Positions 24,859-34,241 of a DNA stretch of 64,000 nt are shown here, one piece after another. A model generated the notes under the pieces. The model saw only the letters and a program-made list of their open reading frames with translations, was not told the DNA's origin and did no database searches. Numbering within the stretch: position 1 is the stretch's first letter; each line of letters starts with the position of its first letter. Source of the stretch: Devosia sp. (GTDB taxonomy: Bacteria > Pseudomonadota > Alphaproteobacteria > Rhizobiales > Devosiaceae); the NCBI RefSeq assembly GCF_014860165.1, contig NZ_JACZKG010000009.1:1-64000 (forward strand), read 5' to 3'. Made by a program: the position numbers and the translations under genes.

Positions 24859-26673
24859 ATGTCTGTCCGCCAGGCCATCCAGGATGTCACCGATCGCATT
24901 GCCGCGCGCAGCCGCGATAGCCGTCGGGATTATCTCGGTCGTCTCGATGCCGCGCGCGAAGCAGGCGTCAATCGCGCCGTGCTCTCCTGCGGCAACCTCG
25001 CCCATGCTTTCGCTGCCTGCACGCCCTCCGAAAAGGCGGCTCTGGCCGGCAACAAGGCGCTCAACCTGGGCATTGTCACCAGCTATAACGACATGCTGAG
25101 CGCCCACCAGCCCTATCAATTCTACCCTGACATCATCAAGGAAGCGGCCCGCGCCATCGGTGCCACGGCGCAGGTTGCCGGCGGCGTGCCAGCCATGTGC
25201 GACGGCGTCACCCAGGGCCAGCCGGGCATGGACCTGAGCCTGTTTTCCCGCGATGTCATCGCCATGGCGACGGCCATCTCGCTCAGCCACAACATGTTCG
25301 ACGCGGCGGTCTACCTCGGCATCTGCGACAAGATCGTGCCGGGCCTGCTGATCGGCGCGCTGACCTTTGGCCACCTGCCGGCCGTCTTCGTGCCCGCCGG
25401 GCCAATGCCCTCGGGCCTGCCCAACGACGAAAAGTCCAAGGTCCGCCAGCTCTATATGGAAGGCAAGGTCGGCCGCGCCGAACTGCTCGAGGCCGAGAGC
25501 AAGTCCTACCATTCGGCCGGCACCTGCACCTTCTATGGTACCGCCAATTCCAACCAGATGCTGATGGAGATCATGGGCCTGCACCTGCCGGGCGCCAGCT
25601 TCGTCAATCCCGGCACGCCGCTGCGCGACGCACTCACTCGCGAGGCCACCGTGCGCGCGCTGTCGCTGACCGCTCTGGGCAACAACTATACCCCGGTCGG
25701 CCACATCATCGATGAGAAGGCCATCGTCAATGGTCTGGTGGGCCTGCATGCCACGGGCGGCTCGACCAACCACACCATGCACCTGATCGCCATTGCCGCC
25801 GCCGCAGGCCTGCATGTCACCTGGGACGACATGAGCGACCTCAGCGACGCGACGCCGCTGCTGGCCCGCGTCTATCCCAATGGCGTGGCAGACGTGAACC
25901 ACTTCCATGCTGCCGGCGGCATGGGCTTCCTCATCCAGGAACTGCTCGAAAGCGGCCACCTGCACGAGGACGTCAAGACCGTCTGGGGCGATGGCCTGTC
26001 CGGTTACAAGGTCGAGGCCAAGCTGATTGAGGACAAGCTGACCTTCGAGGCCGCGCCCAAGGAATCGGCTTTGCCCAAGGTGCTGACCAAGGTGGCGACG
26101 CCCTTCCAGGAAACCGGTGGCCTCAAGCTGCTGACCGGCAATCTGGGTCGCTCCGTGATCAAGGTCTCGGCCGTCAAGCCCGAGCACCGCGTCATCGAGG
26201 CCCCTGCCAAGGTGTTCCACGGCCAGGAGGGCCTCCAGGCAGCATTCAAGGCAGGTGAACTCAATGGCGACATGATCGCCGTGGTCCGTTTCTCCGGTCC
26301 TCGTGCCCTGGGCATGCCCGAGCTGCACAAGCTGACGCCCTCGCTCGGCATCCTGCAGGATCGCGGCTTCAAGGTCGCCCTGCTCACCGATGGCCGCATG
26401 TCCGGCGCCTCGGGCAAGGTGCCAGCCGCCATCCACATGACGCCAGAAGCGGTCGATGGCGGCCCGATCAGCAAGATCCGCGACGGCGACATGATCCGCC
26501 TCGACGCCAACGAAGGCACCCTGACCTTCCTCGGCGACGAAAAGGAATTCCGCTCGCGCACGCCAGCCACCGAGGACCTGCGCAGCCAGCATTACGGCAT
26601 GGGCCGCGAACTCTTCGCCGGGTTCCGCAGCCTGGTCGGCGTGGCCGATCGCGGGGCGAGCGTGTTCCAGTAG
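24859..26673 (+). CDS. edd: Phosphogluconate dehydratase (Entner-Doudoroff)
   Basis: Dehydrates 6-phosphogluconate to 2-keto-3-deoxy-6-phosphogluconate using a [4Fe-4S] cluster. The 604-residue protein is of the IlvD/Edd family: [49 protein letters not shown] and [14 protein letters not shown] supply the cluster cysteines and active-site residues. ATG 24859 follows AGTAGGAG. The aldolase eda is not in the window. Confidence 0.95.
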   Translation: MSVRQAIQDVTDRIAARSRDSRRDYLGRLDAAREAGVNRAVLSCGNLAHAFAACTPSEKAALAGNKALNLGIVTSYNDMLSAHQPYQFYPDIIKEAARAIGATAQVAGGVPAMCDGVTQGQPGMDLSLFSRDVIAMATAISLSHNMFDAAVYLGICDKIVPGLLIGALTFGHLPAVFVPAGPMPSGLPNDEKSKVRQLYMEGKVGRAELLEAESKSYHSAGTCTFYGTANSNQMLMEIMGLHLPGASFVNPGTPLRDALTREATVRALSLTALGNNYTPVGHIIDEKAIVNGLVGLHATGGSTNHTMHLIAIAAAAGLHVTWDDMSDLSDATPLLARVYPNGVADVNHFHAAGGMGFLIQELLESGHLHEDVKTVWGDGLSGYKVEAKLIEDKLTFEAAPKESALPKVLTKVATPFQETGGLKLLTGNLGRSVIKVSAVKPEHRVIEAPAKVFHGQEGLQAAFKAGELNGDMIAVVRFSGPRALGMPELHKLTPSLGILQDRGFKVALLTDGRMSGASGKVPAAIHMTPEAVDGGPISKIRDGDMIRLDANEGTLTFLGDEKEFRSRTPATEDLRSQHYGMGRELFAGFRSLVGVADRGASVFQ

Positions 26674-26803
26674 CAACCCGCTTCGCCAGGAGTTGCCACT
26701 GGTGCCACGGCGTGGTGCGGCTGGCAACGCCACCACCACCGAATTCGGCTACGTCGATCCGGTCCATGCCGCTGCCAGGAGGGGTTCGCCAGCCCTGCTC
26801 GGG

Positions 26804-27733
26804 TCACGTTTGCACTCTTGGACCGGCGCCTGCAGCGGGTCCCAAGGGTTTCAGCAGGTCCAGCACCGACATGCGGCAGGCGCCCTGGACCCCGAAATTT
26901 GAGTGGTCGTGCCTCTTTGGGTCGGGATTGTCCGACATCCAGTCCCTGGTCCGCTGATCGGAGGCGAGGAGCTCTTCAGTGTCAAGTTGCGCCATGGCGA
27001 GCTGCAACAGCGGTCCGGCGGCAAGGCATCCCTTGCTGGCCGCAACCCGCAAGTAGAGAACGGCGGTCGGCGCGTCGCGACGCATGTTCTGTCCAGCCAG
27101 CAGAACCAGAGAGTCGAGGTGCCACTGTCTTGCTGCGCGGCTCAAAAGGTCGGCTGCCAATGCCTCGTCGATCGGAAATGTTCCCGCAAGGTCCGAGTCC
27201 CGCACGTAAGGCGGTGTCCCGCGCAGATGAGCGATCGCCATTGCAAATAGGGCTTCCGGCATGTCCTGCTCTGCCGCCTTGGTCGCCAGACTCACCAACG
27301 TCGCAATGTCCCGGTCGCCGTCTGCCGCTCCTAGCAATATTGCCAGATTGTTGAGGGCAGGACCGTATCCCTGATCGGCTGAAAGCCGGAGCCAACGCAT
27401 CGCTTCGGTGTTGCTGTGAACGCCAGGGGCGGCTCCGGCTAGGATGACCGTACCCAGGTTGAACTGTCCCAATGCGCTGCCCTGGTCGGCCGCCCGTTGC
27501 GCCCAGAACCAAGCCTCCACGCGGTCCATCGCAGTGCCTTCACCATAGTAGTACAAGTGAAAGAGCTTGTCCTGCGCGCCCATATGGCCGGCTTTGGCCA
27601 GCGGCGTCATGAGCGAAAATGCTTCATCAAAGCGTTCTGCGTCGAAGGCCGCCATTGCGTCCTCCCACTCACCCCCTGTCGCGGATGTACCCCAGACCAC
27701 GAGCACGACCACGATTGTAACCAGCCAGCGCAT
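26804..27733 (-). CDS. Exported Sel1-repeat protein
   Basis: 309 residues: a signal peptide ([20 protein letters not shown]) followed by several Sel1-like helical repeats, for example [40 protein letters not shown] and [19 protein letters not shown]. Sel1 repeats mediate protein-protein contacts; the partner is unknown. The ribosome-binding site AAGGAGG directly abuts the TAA stop of the mutL remnant. It may be a divergent relative of the shorter Sel1-like gene at 27941. Confidence 0.82.
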   Translation of the reverse strand: MRWLVTIVVVLVVWGTSATGGEWEDAMAAFDAERFDEAFSLMTPLAKAGHMGAQDKLFHLYYYGEGTAMDRVEAWFWAQRAADQGSALGQFNLGTVILAGAAPGVHSNTEAMRWLRLSADQGYGPALNNLAILLGAADGDRDIATLVSLATKAAEQDMPEALFAMAIAHLRGTPPYVRDSDLAGTFPIDEALAADLLSRAARQWHLDSLVLLAGQNMRRDAPTAVLYLRVAASKGCLAAGPLLQLAMAQLDTEELLASDQRTRDWMSDNPDPKRHDHSNFGVQGACRMSVLDLLKPLGPAAGAGPRVQT

Positions 27734-27742
27734 GCAACCTCC

Positions 27743-27905
27743 TTACCAACCTCTTCCAAACAGCGGCTCCATACCCTTCTGTTTGAGCTCGACATAGGTC
27801 GGCCCCCAAGAATGCACTGTCCTGAATAGGGCGTCACTTCCATATCCCGCAGCAGGGCAATCATCTCGTCCACCCCCTGCTGACATCGGCCACCATTGCG
27901 CACGG
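27743..27905 (-). pseudogene. Decayed duplicate of the mutL 3' end
   Basis: On the forward strand this block aligns from the mutL stop codon (TTA 27743-27745 against 28720-28722) without gaps for about 60 nt, then with a 1-nt deletion before ATGCACTG, then on to about the codons for VRNGGR. Shared stretches include GAGCTCGACATAGGTCGGC and CGCAGCAGGGCA. Translated, VDEMIALLRDMEVTPYSGQC matches VDEMNALLRDMEATPHSGQC of MutL, after which the deletion breaks the frame. It is not expected to be functional. Confidence 0.88.
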
Positions 27906-27940
27906 CGGCGCGTGTTGTAGCGCGGCGCCGACCGACGTCG

Positions 27941-28360
27941 CTACCAGTGCAGGCAGGGGCCTTTGAGGCGCGGGTCGGGTCCAGCCGCCGTCGCCGGGGC
28001 CCAATGCGGCAAGTCGCGCTCGTAAGCCGCCCGTTGTTCCCCGGATAGCCGCCCGACGACGTGGGCGGCCAGGATGTCGAGGTCGCTGCAGCCCGCAGCA
28101 ATGGCGGCCTGAAAGTGCAGCGCCGATTTGACGAGATTGTCCTCGACGTCCGCGGCATCCTGCAACATTACCGCCAGCTGCGCCGATGCCTCGCGTTGCC
28201 CAAGCGACGCGGCTCTCTCCAGAACCGCCAGGCTGTATTCGCTCGCACCCGAAGGGTTGAATCCTCCAGCAAAGGTCCCCATTGGCCCTTGCCAATCCTG
28301 GCCGCTGGCCGAACCGATGAACAACGACAAGGTACCGAGCAATAACATGCTGACGCGCAT
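27941..28360 (-). CDS. Small exported Sel1-like protein
   Basis: 139 residues with a signal peptide (MRVSMLLLGTLSLFIGSASG) and one or two Sel1-like helices (YSLAVLERAASLGQREASAQLAVML; LHFQAAIAAGCSDLDILAAH). The C-terminus has DPRLKGPCLHW. ATG 28360 has AGGAG upstream. It lies between mutL and the mutL remnant, so the two Sel1 genes and the two mutL tails alternate, which suggests an old tandem duplication. Confidence 0.72.
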   Translation of the reverse strand: MRVSMLLLGTLSLFIGSASGQDWQGPMGTFAGGFNPSGASEYSLAVLERAASLGQREASAQLAVMLQDAADVEDNLVKSALHFQAAIAAGCSDLDILAAHVVGRLSGEQRAAYERDLPHWAPATAAGPDPRLKGPCLHW

Positions 28361-28719
28361 GGTTTCTCCTGTAGTCGCGTGATGGGGTTGGCCGGACGCG
28401 CCGCATCGATCCGCGGGCTGTTGGCAGGCGCGCGGTCCTTCTCAGGCGGCAATGGCGATTGCGTCCAGGCTGATGCTTAGATCAGGCCCGAAGGAAGCAT
28501 CAGACCTCCGCAGCGGGGTCGTCTGGGCCGCATTGCTTGGCGTTTATTGCTGAACGACTCCGCCGGTCAGGGCGGGTGGGACTTGATACCTGCGCTGGGC
28601 CAAGGTCCGACTGTATAGTCACGCATGATTGTTCCCCCTTTGTTCAAAGGAACATTGCATGAACAAAAATCCGAGTCGAGAGTGATTCGTTAACCTTTGC
28701 GAATCATCCGCATCGGCGG
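28361..28719. other. 359-bp region without a convincing gene between mutL and the small Sel1 gene
   Basis: On the minus strand, a 19-codon open frame (28567-28626, beginning MRDYTVGPWPS) has a good ribosome-binding site AAGGGGG. A GTTC-N7-GTTC motif lies at 28631-28645, overlapping the palindrome TGTTC-AAAG-GAACA (28641-28654). A weak inverted repeat TGATGCTT/AAGCATCA occurs near 28474-28505. Nothing else is recognisable. Confidence 0.4.
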
Positions 28720-30519
28720 TTACCGGCTCCGCCCGAACAGCCGCTCGATATCCTTCTGCTTGAGCTCGACATAGGTCGGCCGGCCGTGGATGCACTGGCC
28801 GGAATGGGGCGTCGCCTCCATGTCGCGCAGCAGGGCATTCATCTCGTCGACCCGCAGCCGCCGGCCGGACCGCACCGAGCCGTGGCAGGCCATGCGGGCG
28901 ATGATGGCTTCCATGCGGTCGCTGACAGCGGCGATGGAATCCCATTCGGCGAGGCCGTCGGCGACGTCGCGTACCAGGCCGTCGATGTCGGAATTGCCGA
29001 GGAGGGCAGGGGTCTCGCGCACCGCAATGGCGCGCGGGCCGAAGCGCTCGAGATAGAGCCCGAAGCGCTCGAGCTCCGGCGCTGCCTCTTCGAGCCTGGC
29101 GCAGTCCTCCTCCGGCAGCTCGATCACCAGGGGGATCAATTGCGCCTGGCTCGGCACGGGCCCCGAGGCCAGTTGCGCCTTGAACCGCTCATAGACCAGC
29201 CGCTCATGCGCCGCATGCTGGTCCACCAGCAGCAGGCCCTCGCCATTCTGGGCGATGATGAAATTGTCGAACATCTGCGCCCGCGCCGTGCCGAGCGGGT
29301 ACTCGGCAAAGGCAGGGGAGGGCTCGGCCTCGACCCGCGCGCTGGGCTCGGTGAAGCCGTCCAGCCGCGGTGATGCCCAGCCATTGTCGGGCGCGGCGCG
29401 CATGCTGGACCCGCCCCAGGCAGAAGCCTGTTGCGGCGCACGGAATGCCGGCGCTTCGGCGCTCTCATAGGCCGGCGCCGTGAACGCCCCCAGCACATCC
29501 TCGGCCACCGTGGCCGAAGCCTTGAACCCGGCCGCCGTCAGCGCCTCCCCGATCGCCCGTATCACCGCGCTGCGCACCGCCCCGGCATCGCGAAACCGCA
29601 ATTCGGCCTTGGCCGGGTGCACGTTCACATCCACCTCGCCGGGATCGACGGCGATATAGAGCGCCACGACCGGAAAGCGGTCGCGGAACGTATAGTCGGC
29701 ATAGGCGGCGCGAATGGCGCCGACCAGCACCTTGTCGCGCACCGAGCGGCCGTTGACGAAGTAGAACTGGCTGAGCGAATTGGCCCGCGTATAGGTCGGC
29801 AGGCCCGCCAGCCCCGCCACCACCACGCCATGGCGGCTCGACGCCAGCGTCACCGCATTGCGGGCGAAGTCGTCGCCGATCACCTGGCCCAGCCGCGCCT
29901 GCAGCGCCCCTGCGCCCGATACCGCCGGCCAGTTGCTGGCCGTTCGGTCGCTGCCATTGAGCACGAAATGCACCGCCGGATTGGCCATGGCCAGTCGCTT
30001 GACCACATCGGTGATCGCGCCTGCTTCGGCCCGGTCTGACTTGAGAAATTTGAGTCGCGCCGGCACCTTGGCGAAGAGGTTCTTCACCTCGACAATGGTG
30101 CCCCGGTTCATCGCCTGCGGCACCGGGCCGGACCGCACGCCATTGCGCACCTCGAGCCGCAGCCCGCTATCGGCCTGCGCGGTGCGCGAGGCGATGCTGA
30201 GTTCTGCCACCGAGCCGATCGAGGCCAGGGCCTCGCCGCGGAACCCCAATGTGCGGATATCGTCCAGCTCGTCCTCGCTGAGCTTGGATGTCGCATGCCG
30301 CTCCACCGACAGGACAAGGTCGGCGCGGTCCATGCCGTGGCCGTCATCCTCGATGCGGATCAGCCCCTTGCCGCCGGCTGCCGTGGTCACCACGATCCGG
30401 CTGGCGCCCGCATCGATGGCATTTTCCACCAACTCCTTGACCACGCTGGCAGGCCGCTCCACCACCTCGCCGGCGGCGATGCGGTTGATCAGGTCTTCGG
30501 GCAGCTGACGGATGGGCAA
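28720..30519 (-). CDS. mutL: DNA mismatch repair protein MutL
   Basis: Links MutS mismatch recognition to strand incision. The 599-residue protein starts at TTG 30519 with AGGAGAATC upstream. The GHKL ATPase domain has ELVENAIDAGA, RIEDDGHGMD and TLGFRGEALASIGSV. The C-terminal domain has the metal-binding endonuclease motif DQHAAHERLVYE and ends with SGQCIHGRPTY, as expected for a MutL that nicks DNA itself in bacteria lacking MutH. The linker (about residues 340-400) is Ala/Pro-rich. Its 3' end exists in a decayed second copy at 27743. Confidence 0.96.
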   Translation of the reverse strand: MPIRQLPEDLINRIAAGEVVERPASVVKELVENAIDAGASRIVVTTAAGGKGLIRIEDDGHGMDRADLVLSVERHATSKLSEDELDDIRTLGFRGEALASIGSVAELSIASRTAQADSGLRLEVRNGVRSGPVPQAMNRGTIVEVKNLFAKVPARLKFLKSDRAEAGAITDVVKRLAMANPAVHFVLNGSDRTASNWPAVSGAGALQARLGQVIGDDFARNAVTLASSRHGVVVAGLAGLPTYTRANSLSQFYFVNGRSVRDKVLVGAIRAAYADYTFRDRFPVVALYIAVDPGEVDVNVHPAKAELRFRDAGAVRSAVIRAIGEALTAAGFKASATVAEDVLGAFTAPAYESAEAPAFRAPQQASAWGGSSMRAAPDNGWASPRLDGFTEPSARVEAEPSPAFAEYPLGTARAQMFDNFIIAQNGEGLLLVDQHAAHERLVYERFKAQLASGPVPSQAQLIPLVIELPEEDCARLEEAAPELERFGLYLERFGPRAIAVRETPALLGNSDIDGLVRDVADGLAEWDSIAAVSDRMEAIIARMACHGSVRSGRRLRVDEMNALLRDMEATPHSGQCIHGRPTYVELKQKDIERLFGRSR

Positions 30520-30594
30520 GGGCGATTCTCCTGGAGGGGGAATATAGGGTAGGGGACGCGGGTTTCCGACCGGGATTTGCGTATTCCTGCGAAT

Positions 30595-30709
30595 GCCCCC
30601 TCCTAACCTCCCCCTGAAAGGGGGAGGACAGATCGAGTTTGGGGCACGACACTGCCCCACCCCGCCGGCCGGATTCCTCCCCCTATTAGGGGGAGGTTAG
30701 GAGGGGGAA
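30595..30709. repeat. Rep-C pair between mutL and tadA
   Basis: Left unit CCCCCTCCTAACCTCCCCCT and right unit with CCTCCCCCTATTAGGGGGAGG and TTAGGAGGGGGA form a large inverted repeat between divergent mutL and tadA. Both promoters must lie in or beside it. Confidence 0.7.
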
Positions 30710-30761
30710 CTCCGATGCCTCAGCTCTTGAGCCCTCTCGCACCACCCGCTACACCCTCCCT

Positions 30762-31211
30762 ATGCCCAATCCTTCCCCCATGGACCTTGCCCTCACCCTC
30801 GCCGAAGAGGCCGCCACCCATGGCGAAGCGCCGGTCGGTGCCGTGGTGATGGACGGCGACACCGTCCTCGCCGCCGAGCGCAACCGGATGAAGGCACTCA
30901 ACGACCCTACCGCGCATGCCGAAATGCTGGCGATCCGGACTGCGCTGACGACCCGCGGCACCGGGCGCCTGGACGGCTGCGACCTCTATGTGACGCTCGA
31001 GCCCTGCGCCATGTGCGCTGGTGCCATCGCCCATACGCGCCTGCGCCGCGTCTACTTCGCCGCCGAGGATATCAAGGCCGGCGCGGTGGAAAATGGCATT
31101 CGGCTCTTCGAGCAACCGACCTGCCATCACCGCCCAGAAGTCATCGGCGGCCTCGGCGCCTCCCGCTCGGAAGCCATGCTGCGCGATTTCTTCCGGGCTT
31201 TGCGGCCCTAG
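30762..31211 (+). CDS. tadA: tRNA-specific adenosine deaminase TadA
   Basis: Converts the wobble adenosine 34 of tRNA-Arg(ACG) to inosine. The 149-residue zinc-dependent cytidine-deaminase fold has H52-A-E54 (TAHAEML) and P81-C-A-M-C85, giving the zinc ligands and catalytic Glu. Also typical are GEAPVGAVVM and TRLRRVYFAAED. Divergent from mutL. Confidence 0.95.
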   Translation: MPNPSPMDLALTLAEEAATHGEAPVGAVVMDGDTVLAAERNRMKALNDPTAHAEMLAIRTALTTRGTGRLDGCDLYVTLEPCAMCAGAIAHTRLRRVYFAAEDIKAGAVENGIRLFEQPTCHHRPEVIGGLGASRSEAMLRDFFRALRP

Positions 31212-31285
31212 GCAGGCCTTGCGGCTCCTGACAACTCCTGGCAGCGGATCGGTTAATCTCGTCGAAGCAGACCATGGGGGACGAG

Positions 31286-31747
31286 ATGGATATCAGGTTG
31301 CTCAACGACATCATCGTCAAAGCCAAGGCCGCAACTTATGTGGGCGGCGGGACCAAGGTCGGCGCTAGCCGACCCGGCGCGCATGACCTCGCCTGGTCCG
31401 ATGGGCCTTGGCGCTATCTCGACAGCTATTTCGGCGGCACCGATTTCCTCGGGCAGGAGGTGACCTGGTTCGAGGACGAGCCGGTCTGGGCCATGAACTA
31501 CTATGGCCATATCGTGCTGCCTGGACTGATCGACGGCCAGCGTGCCGGCGAGACCATCAAGGCGGCACTGTCAGCCATGTATGCGGAGGGCCGGTTTCTC
31601 GGCGGCTTCCAATGGTCGGGCGCTCACGGGACCTATATCGACAGCAGCACCGGCGATGTCGCCCATTTTCATGGCCGCGAGGTCATCACGGTCGAGGGGC
31701 GTGAGGCCTATGCGCTCGATTATTACGGCGGCCTAGTAAAGCCCTAG
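31286..31747 (+). CDS. DUF5680 domain protein
   Basis: 153 residues with LLNDIIVKAKAATYVGGG, ASRPGAHDLAWSDG and YLDSYFGGTDFLGQEVTWF, matching the DUF5680 family, which occurs alone or next to helix-turn-helix domains and has unknown function. ATG 31286 is preceded by GGGGGACGAG; the ATG at 31274 would place that ribosome site inside the coding region. Convergent with the patatin gene, with a 4-bp stop-to-stop overlap. Confidence 0.8.
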   Translation: MDIRLLNDIIVKAKAATYVGGGTKVGASRPGAHDLAWSDGPWRYLDSYFGGTDFLGQEVTWFEDEPVWAMNYYGHIVLPGLIDGQRAGETIKAALSAMYAEGRFLGGFQWSGAHGTYIDSSTGDVAHFHGREVITVEGREAYALDYYGGLVKP

Positions 31748-32625
31748 TCGTTCGGATTGCTGTCGATCACCTCGACCTGCCCGGCAATATAGGCATCGAT
31801 CTTCTCGGCCAGGATGCGCTTGAAGCGCTCCTTTTCGACCTCGGCATGGGCCACGATCTCGCGCACGCGCCAGAATTCGAGAGCGCCGAAATTGGCGACA
31901 TGCGGGCGGATATAGATGTCGGGCGGATAAGCGGCCATCATATGCGCGGTCAGCGAATGCATCATGATCTGGGCCGAGCCGAACCAGATATCGATCGCCT
32001 TGTGATCGGTCTTGGCAATGCCCTCCGAGGGATCGCCGTTGACGTCGATGCCGATGAGGAAATCGGTGTCGATATCGGCCTGGTCGAGCGGCAGCGGATT
32101 GACCACGCCGCCATCGACCAGGATGTGATTGGCATAGACCACCGGCTTGAACAGGCTCGGAATGGCAATGGAGCCGGCAATGGCCGGCCGCAGCAGGCCG
32201 GTATTGAACACCACCTGGTGCCAGGATTGAAAATCGGTCGCCACCACATAGAGCGGCACCTTCAGCTCCTTGAACTCCAGCGGGAAGCCCTGCGGAATGA
32301 ATGCGTCGACGATGCTGGTGGCATCGAGCTGCATCGAAATCCCGTTCTTGAGAATGCCGCCAATGCCGCGGATCTGGGTGGCCCATAGCTTGGTGGCAAT
32401 GGTGCGCATGGTGCCCAGCACCTCATAGGAATGCTCGCGCAATTCCTTGCCGGTCATTCCCGCGGCCCAGCCGGCGCCGATCAGCGCGCCAATGGAGGTG
32501 CCCGAAATCACCGCCGGCTTCAGTCCCAGCTCGTCCATGGCTTCGATATAGGGGATATGCGTCAGGCCGCGCGCCGAGCCGCCGCCAAGCGCAATTCCGA
32601 TCCGAGGTCCAGAGATCACATGCAT
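31744..32625 (-). CDS. Patatin-like phospholipase family protein
   Basis: 293-residue predicted serine lipase of the RssA/patatin type. The oxyanion hole is GGGSARG (14-20), the nucleophile is S44 in GTSIG, and the catalytic Asp is in VDGGVVNPLPLD. ATG 32625 (MHVISGPRIG) has GAGGAG nine bases upstream. No standard start codon exists between purD and this ATG in the same frame, although the frame stays open through purD. Substrate unknown. Confidence 0.87.
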   Translation of the reverse strand: MHVISGPRIGIALGGGSARGLTHIPYIEAMDELGLKPAVISGTSIGALIGAGWAAGMTGKELREHSYEVLGTMRTIATKLWATQIRGIGGILKNGISMQLDATSIVDAFIPQGFPLEFKELKVPLYVVATDFQSWHQVVFNTGLLRPAIAGSIAIPSLFKPVVYANHILVDGGVVNPLPLDQADIDTDFLIGIDVNGDPSEGIAKTDHKAIDIWFGSAQIMMHSLTAHMMAAYPPDIYIRPHVANFGALEFWRVREIVAHAEVEKERFKRILAEKIDAYIAGQVEVIDSNPND

Positions 32626-32767
32626 GCTGCCCCGCTCCTCGCCCTGGCTGCGCAGCCGTTCGGCGAGCGCCAGGCCGCGCTTCTGCAGCGGTGTTGGCTT
32701 GCGTTGCGGCGGCGTCTCGTCAAAGACGGTCTTGAGGTAGGGTACGCCGCTGAAGTTTAGGAAGGGT

Positions 32768-34042
32768 TCAAGACGTGGTGCGGGCGAGCTCGCGCCAGCC
32801 GATGTCTCGGCGGCAAAAACCCTCTGGCCAATCAATCTGGTCCACGCCTGCGTAAGCACGGCTCTGCGCCTCCTTCACGTCCCCGCCCAGGGCGGTGACG
32901 TTGAGAACGCGACCGCCGGTGGCAAGTAAACGTTCACCATCGCGACGCGTTCCGGCGTGAAACACATGAAGCGTATCGCTGTCGATGGCATCGGCGCCGC
33001 GGATTTCCGAGCCCTTGCCATAGGCGCCTGGATAGCCCTGCGTCGCCATGACCACGGTCAAGGCGTACTGCTCCTTCCAGGTGACGTCATGTCCGGCCAG
33101 CGCGCCGGTCGCCGTGGCATGCAGCAGCGGCAGTAGGTCGCTCTCCATACGCATCATCATCACCTGCGTTTCCGGGTCGCCGAACCGGGCATTGTATTCC
33201 ACCAGCTTGGGGCCATCGGGGGTGAGCATCAGTCCGGCAAAGAACACACCCTGATAGGGCGTGCCCCGCGCGGCCAGGCCCCTGACCGTCGGCCAGATCA
33301 TGCGCTCGATGACGTCGTCATAGATTTCTCGAGTCATGACGGGGGCAGGAGAATAGGCGCCCATGCCACCCGTATTGGGGCCGGCATCGCCGTCAAAGGC
33401 GCGTTTGTGGTCCTGTGCGGTCGTCAGCGGCAGGATGTCCTTGCCGTCGCACAGCACGAAGAGGCTCACCTCCTCGCCCTCCATGAATTCCTCGATAACC
33501 ACCTCGGCGCCGGACGCACCGAACGCCCCGGCAAAGCAGTCGACAATGGCTTCCTCGGCCTCCTCGACGGTCATCGCAACGGTCACGCCCTTGCCGGCCG
33601 CCAGCCCGTCGGCCTTGATGACGATGGGCGCGCCCTGTGTATAGAGATAGGCCAAAGCCGCCGCCTCATTGTCGAAGCGGCCATAGGCGGCGGTGGGAAT
33701 GCCCATCTCGTCGCACAGCGCCTTGGTGAAGCCCTTGGACCCCTCGAGCTGGCCGGCAGCCTTGCTGGGGCAGAAGCAGGTGAAGCCGGCAGCACGCACA
33801 TCGTCGCCGAGCCCCGCCACCACCTGAGCGTCCGGGCCGACCACGACGAAGTCGATCTGGTGCTCGTGGCACAGGGCCACCACGGCCGCGTGGTCGGTAA
33901 TGTCGACCGGCAGGTTTTCCGCCACCGCGCCGGTGCCGCCATTGCCCGGGGCGACAAAGAGTTTGGTCAGGTCAGGTGATTGGGCAATCTTCCACGCCAG
34001 CGCATGCTCGCGCCCACCCGACCCGATCACCAGAACCCGCAT
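32768..34042 (-). CDS. purD: Phosphoribosylamine-glycine ligase PurD
   Basis: Second step of purine synthesis: ATP-dependent joining of glycine to phosphoribosylamine. 424 residues with the N-terminal [19 protein letters not shown], the ATP-grasp core ([47 protein letters not shown]) and [15 protein letters not shown] 34042 is the family start; the extension to 34168 enters a Rep-A element. Confidence 0.96.
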   Translation of the reverse strand: MRVLVIGSGGREHALAWKIAQSPDLTKLFVAPGNGGTGAVAENLPVDITDHAAVVALCHEHQIDFVVVGPDAQVVAGLGDDVRAAGFTCFCPSKAAGQLEGSKGFTKALCDEMGIPTAAYGRFDNEAAALAYLYTQGAPIVIKADGLAAGKGVTVAMTVEEAEEAIVDCFAGAFGASGAEVVIEEFMEGEEVSLFVLCDGKDILPLTTAQDHKRAFDGDAGPNTGGMGAYSPAPVMTREIYDDVIERMIWPTVRGLAARGTPYQGVFFAGLMLTPDGPKLVEYNARFGDPETQVMMMRMESDLLPLLHATATGALAGHDVTWKEQYALTVVMATQGYPGAYGKGSEIRGADAIDSDTLHVFHAGTRRDGERLLATGGRVLNVTALGGDVKEAQSRAYAGVDQIDWPEGFCRRDIGWRELARTTS

Positions 34043-34104
34043 ACTGTGCCTCCACCGCTGTTGTGGCGTGATGCACGATGAGTGCTGGAGAGGCAAGAGC
34101 TTCT

Positions 34105-34233
34105 TCACCTCTCCCTTTTTGGGGGAGAGGTCGGCGCGTCGCGCGGGTGAGGGGCCTTCCCCGAACACCCGGCCAAGAAAGGCCCCCTCACCCGACCGAA
34201 GACGGTCGACCTCTCCCCCAAATGGAGAGGTGA
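34105..34233. repeat. Rep-A full element between gshA and purD
   Basis: Outer arms TCACCTCTCCC and GGAGAGGTGA, inner arms GGGTGAGGGGCC and GGCCCCCTCACCC, with GACCGAAGACGGTCGACC in the right half. It is the only intergenic Rep-A copy not between convergent genes: it lies after gshA and before purD, both on the minus strand. Confidence 0.85.
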
Positions 34234-34241
34234 GAAAGAAC

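Noticed and set aside
27607..28158. 183-codon minus-strand open frame covering the mutL remnant
   Set aside because: Only the short stretch matching MutL is meaningful; the frame joins an antisense part of one Sel1 gene and the remnant, and lacks a ribosome site.
32626..32859. N-terminal extension of the patatin-like protein into purD
   Set aside because: The frame is open but has no ATG, GTG or TTG between the purD stop and ATG 32625, which has a good ribosome site.
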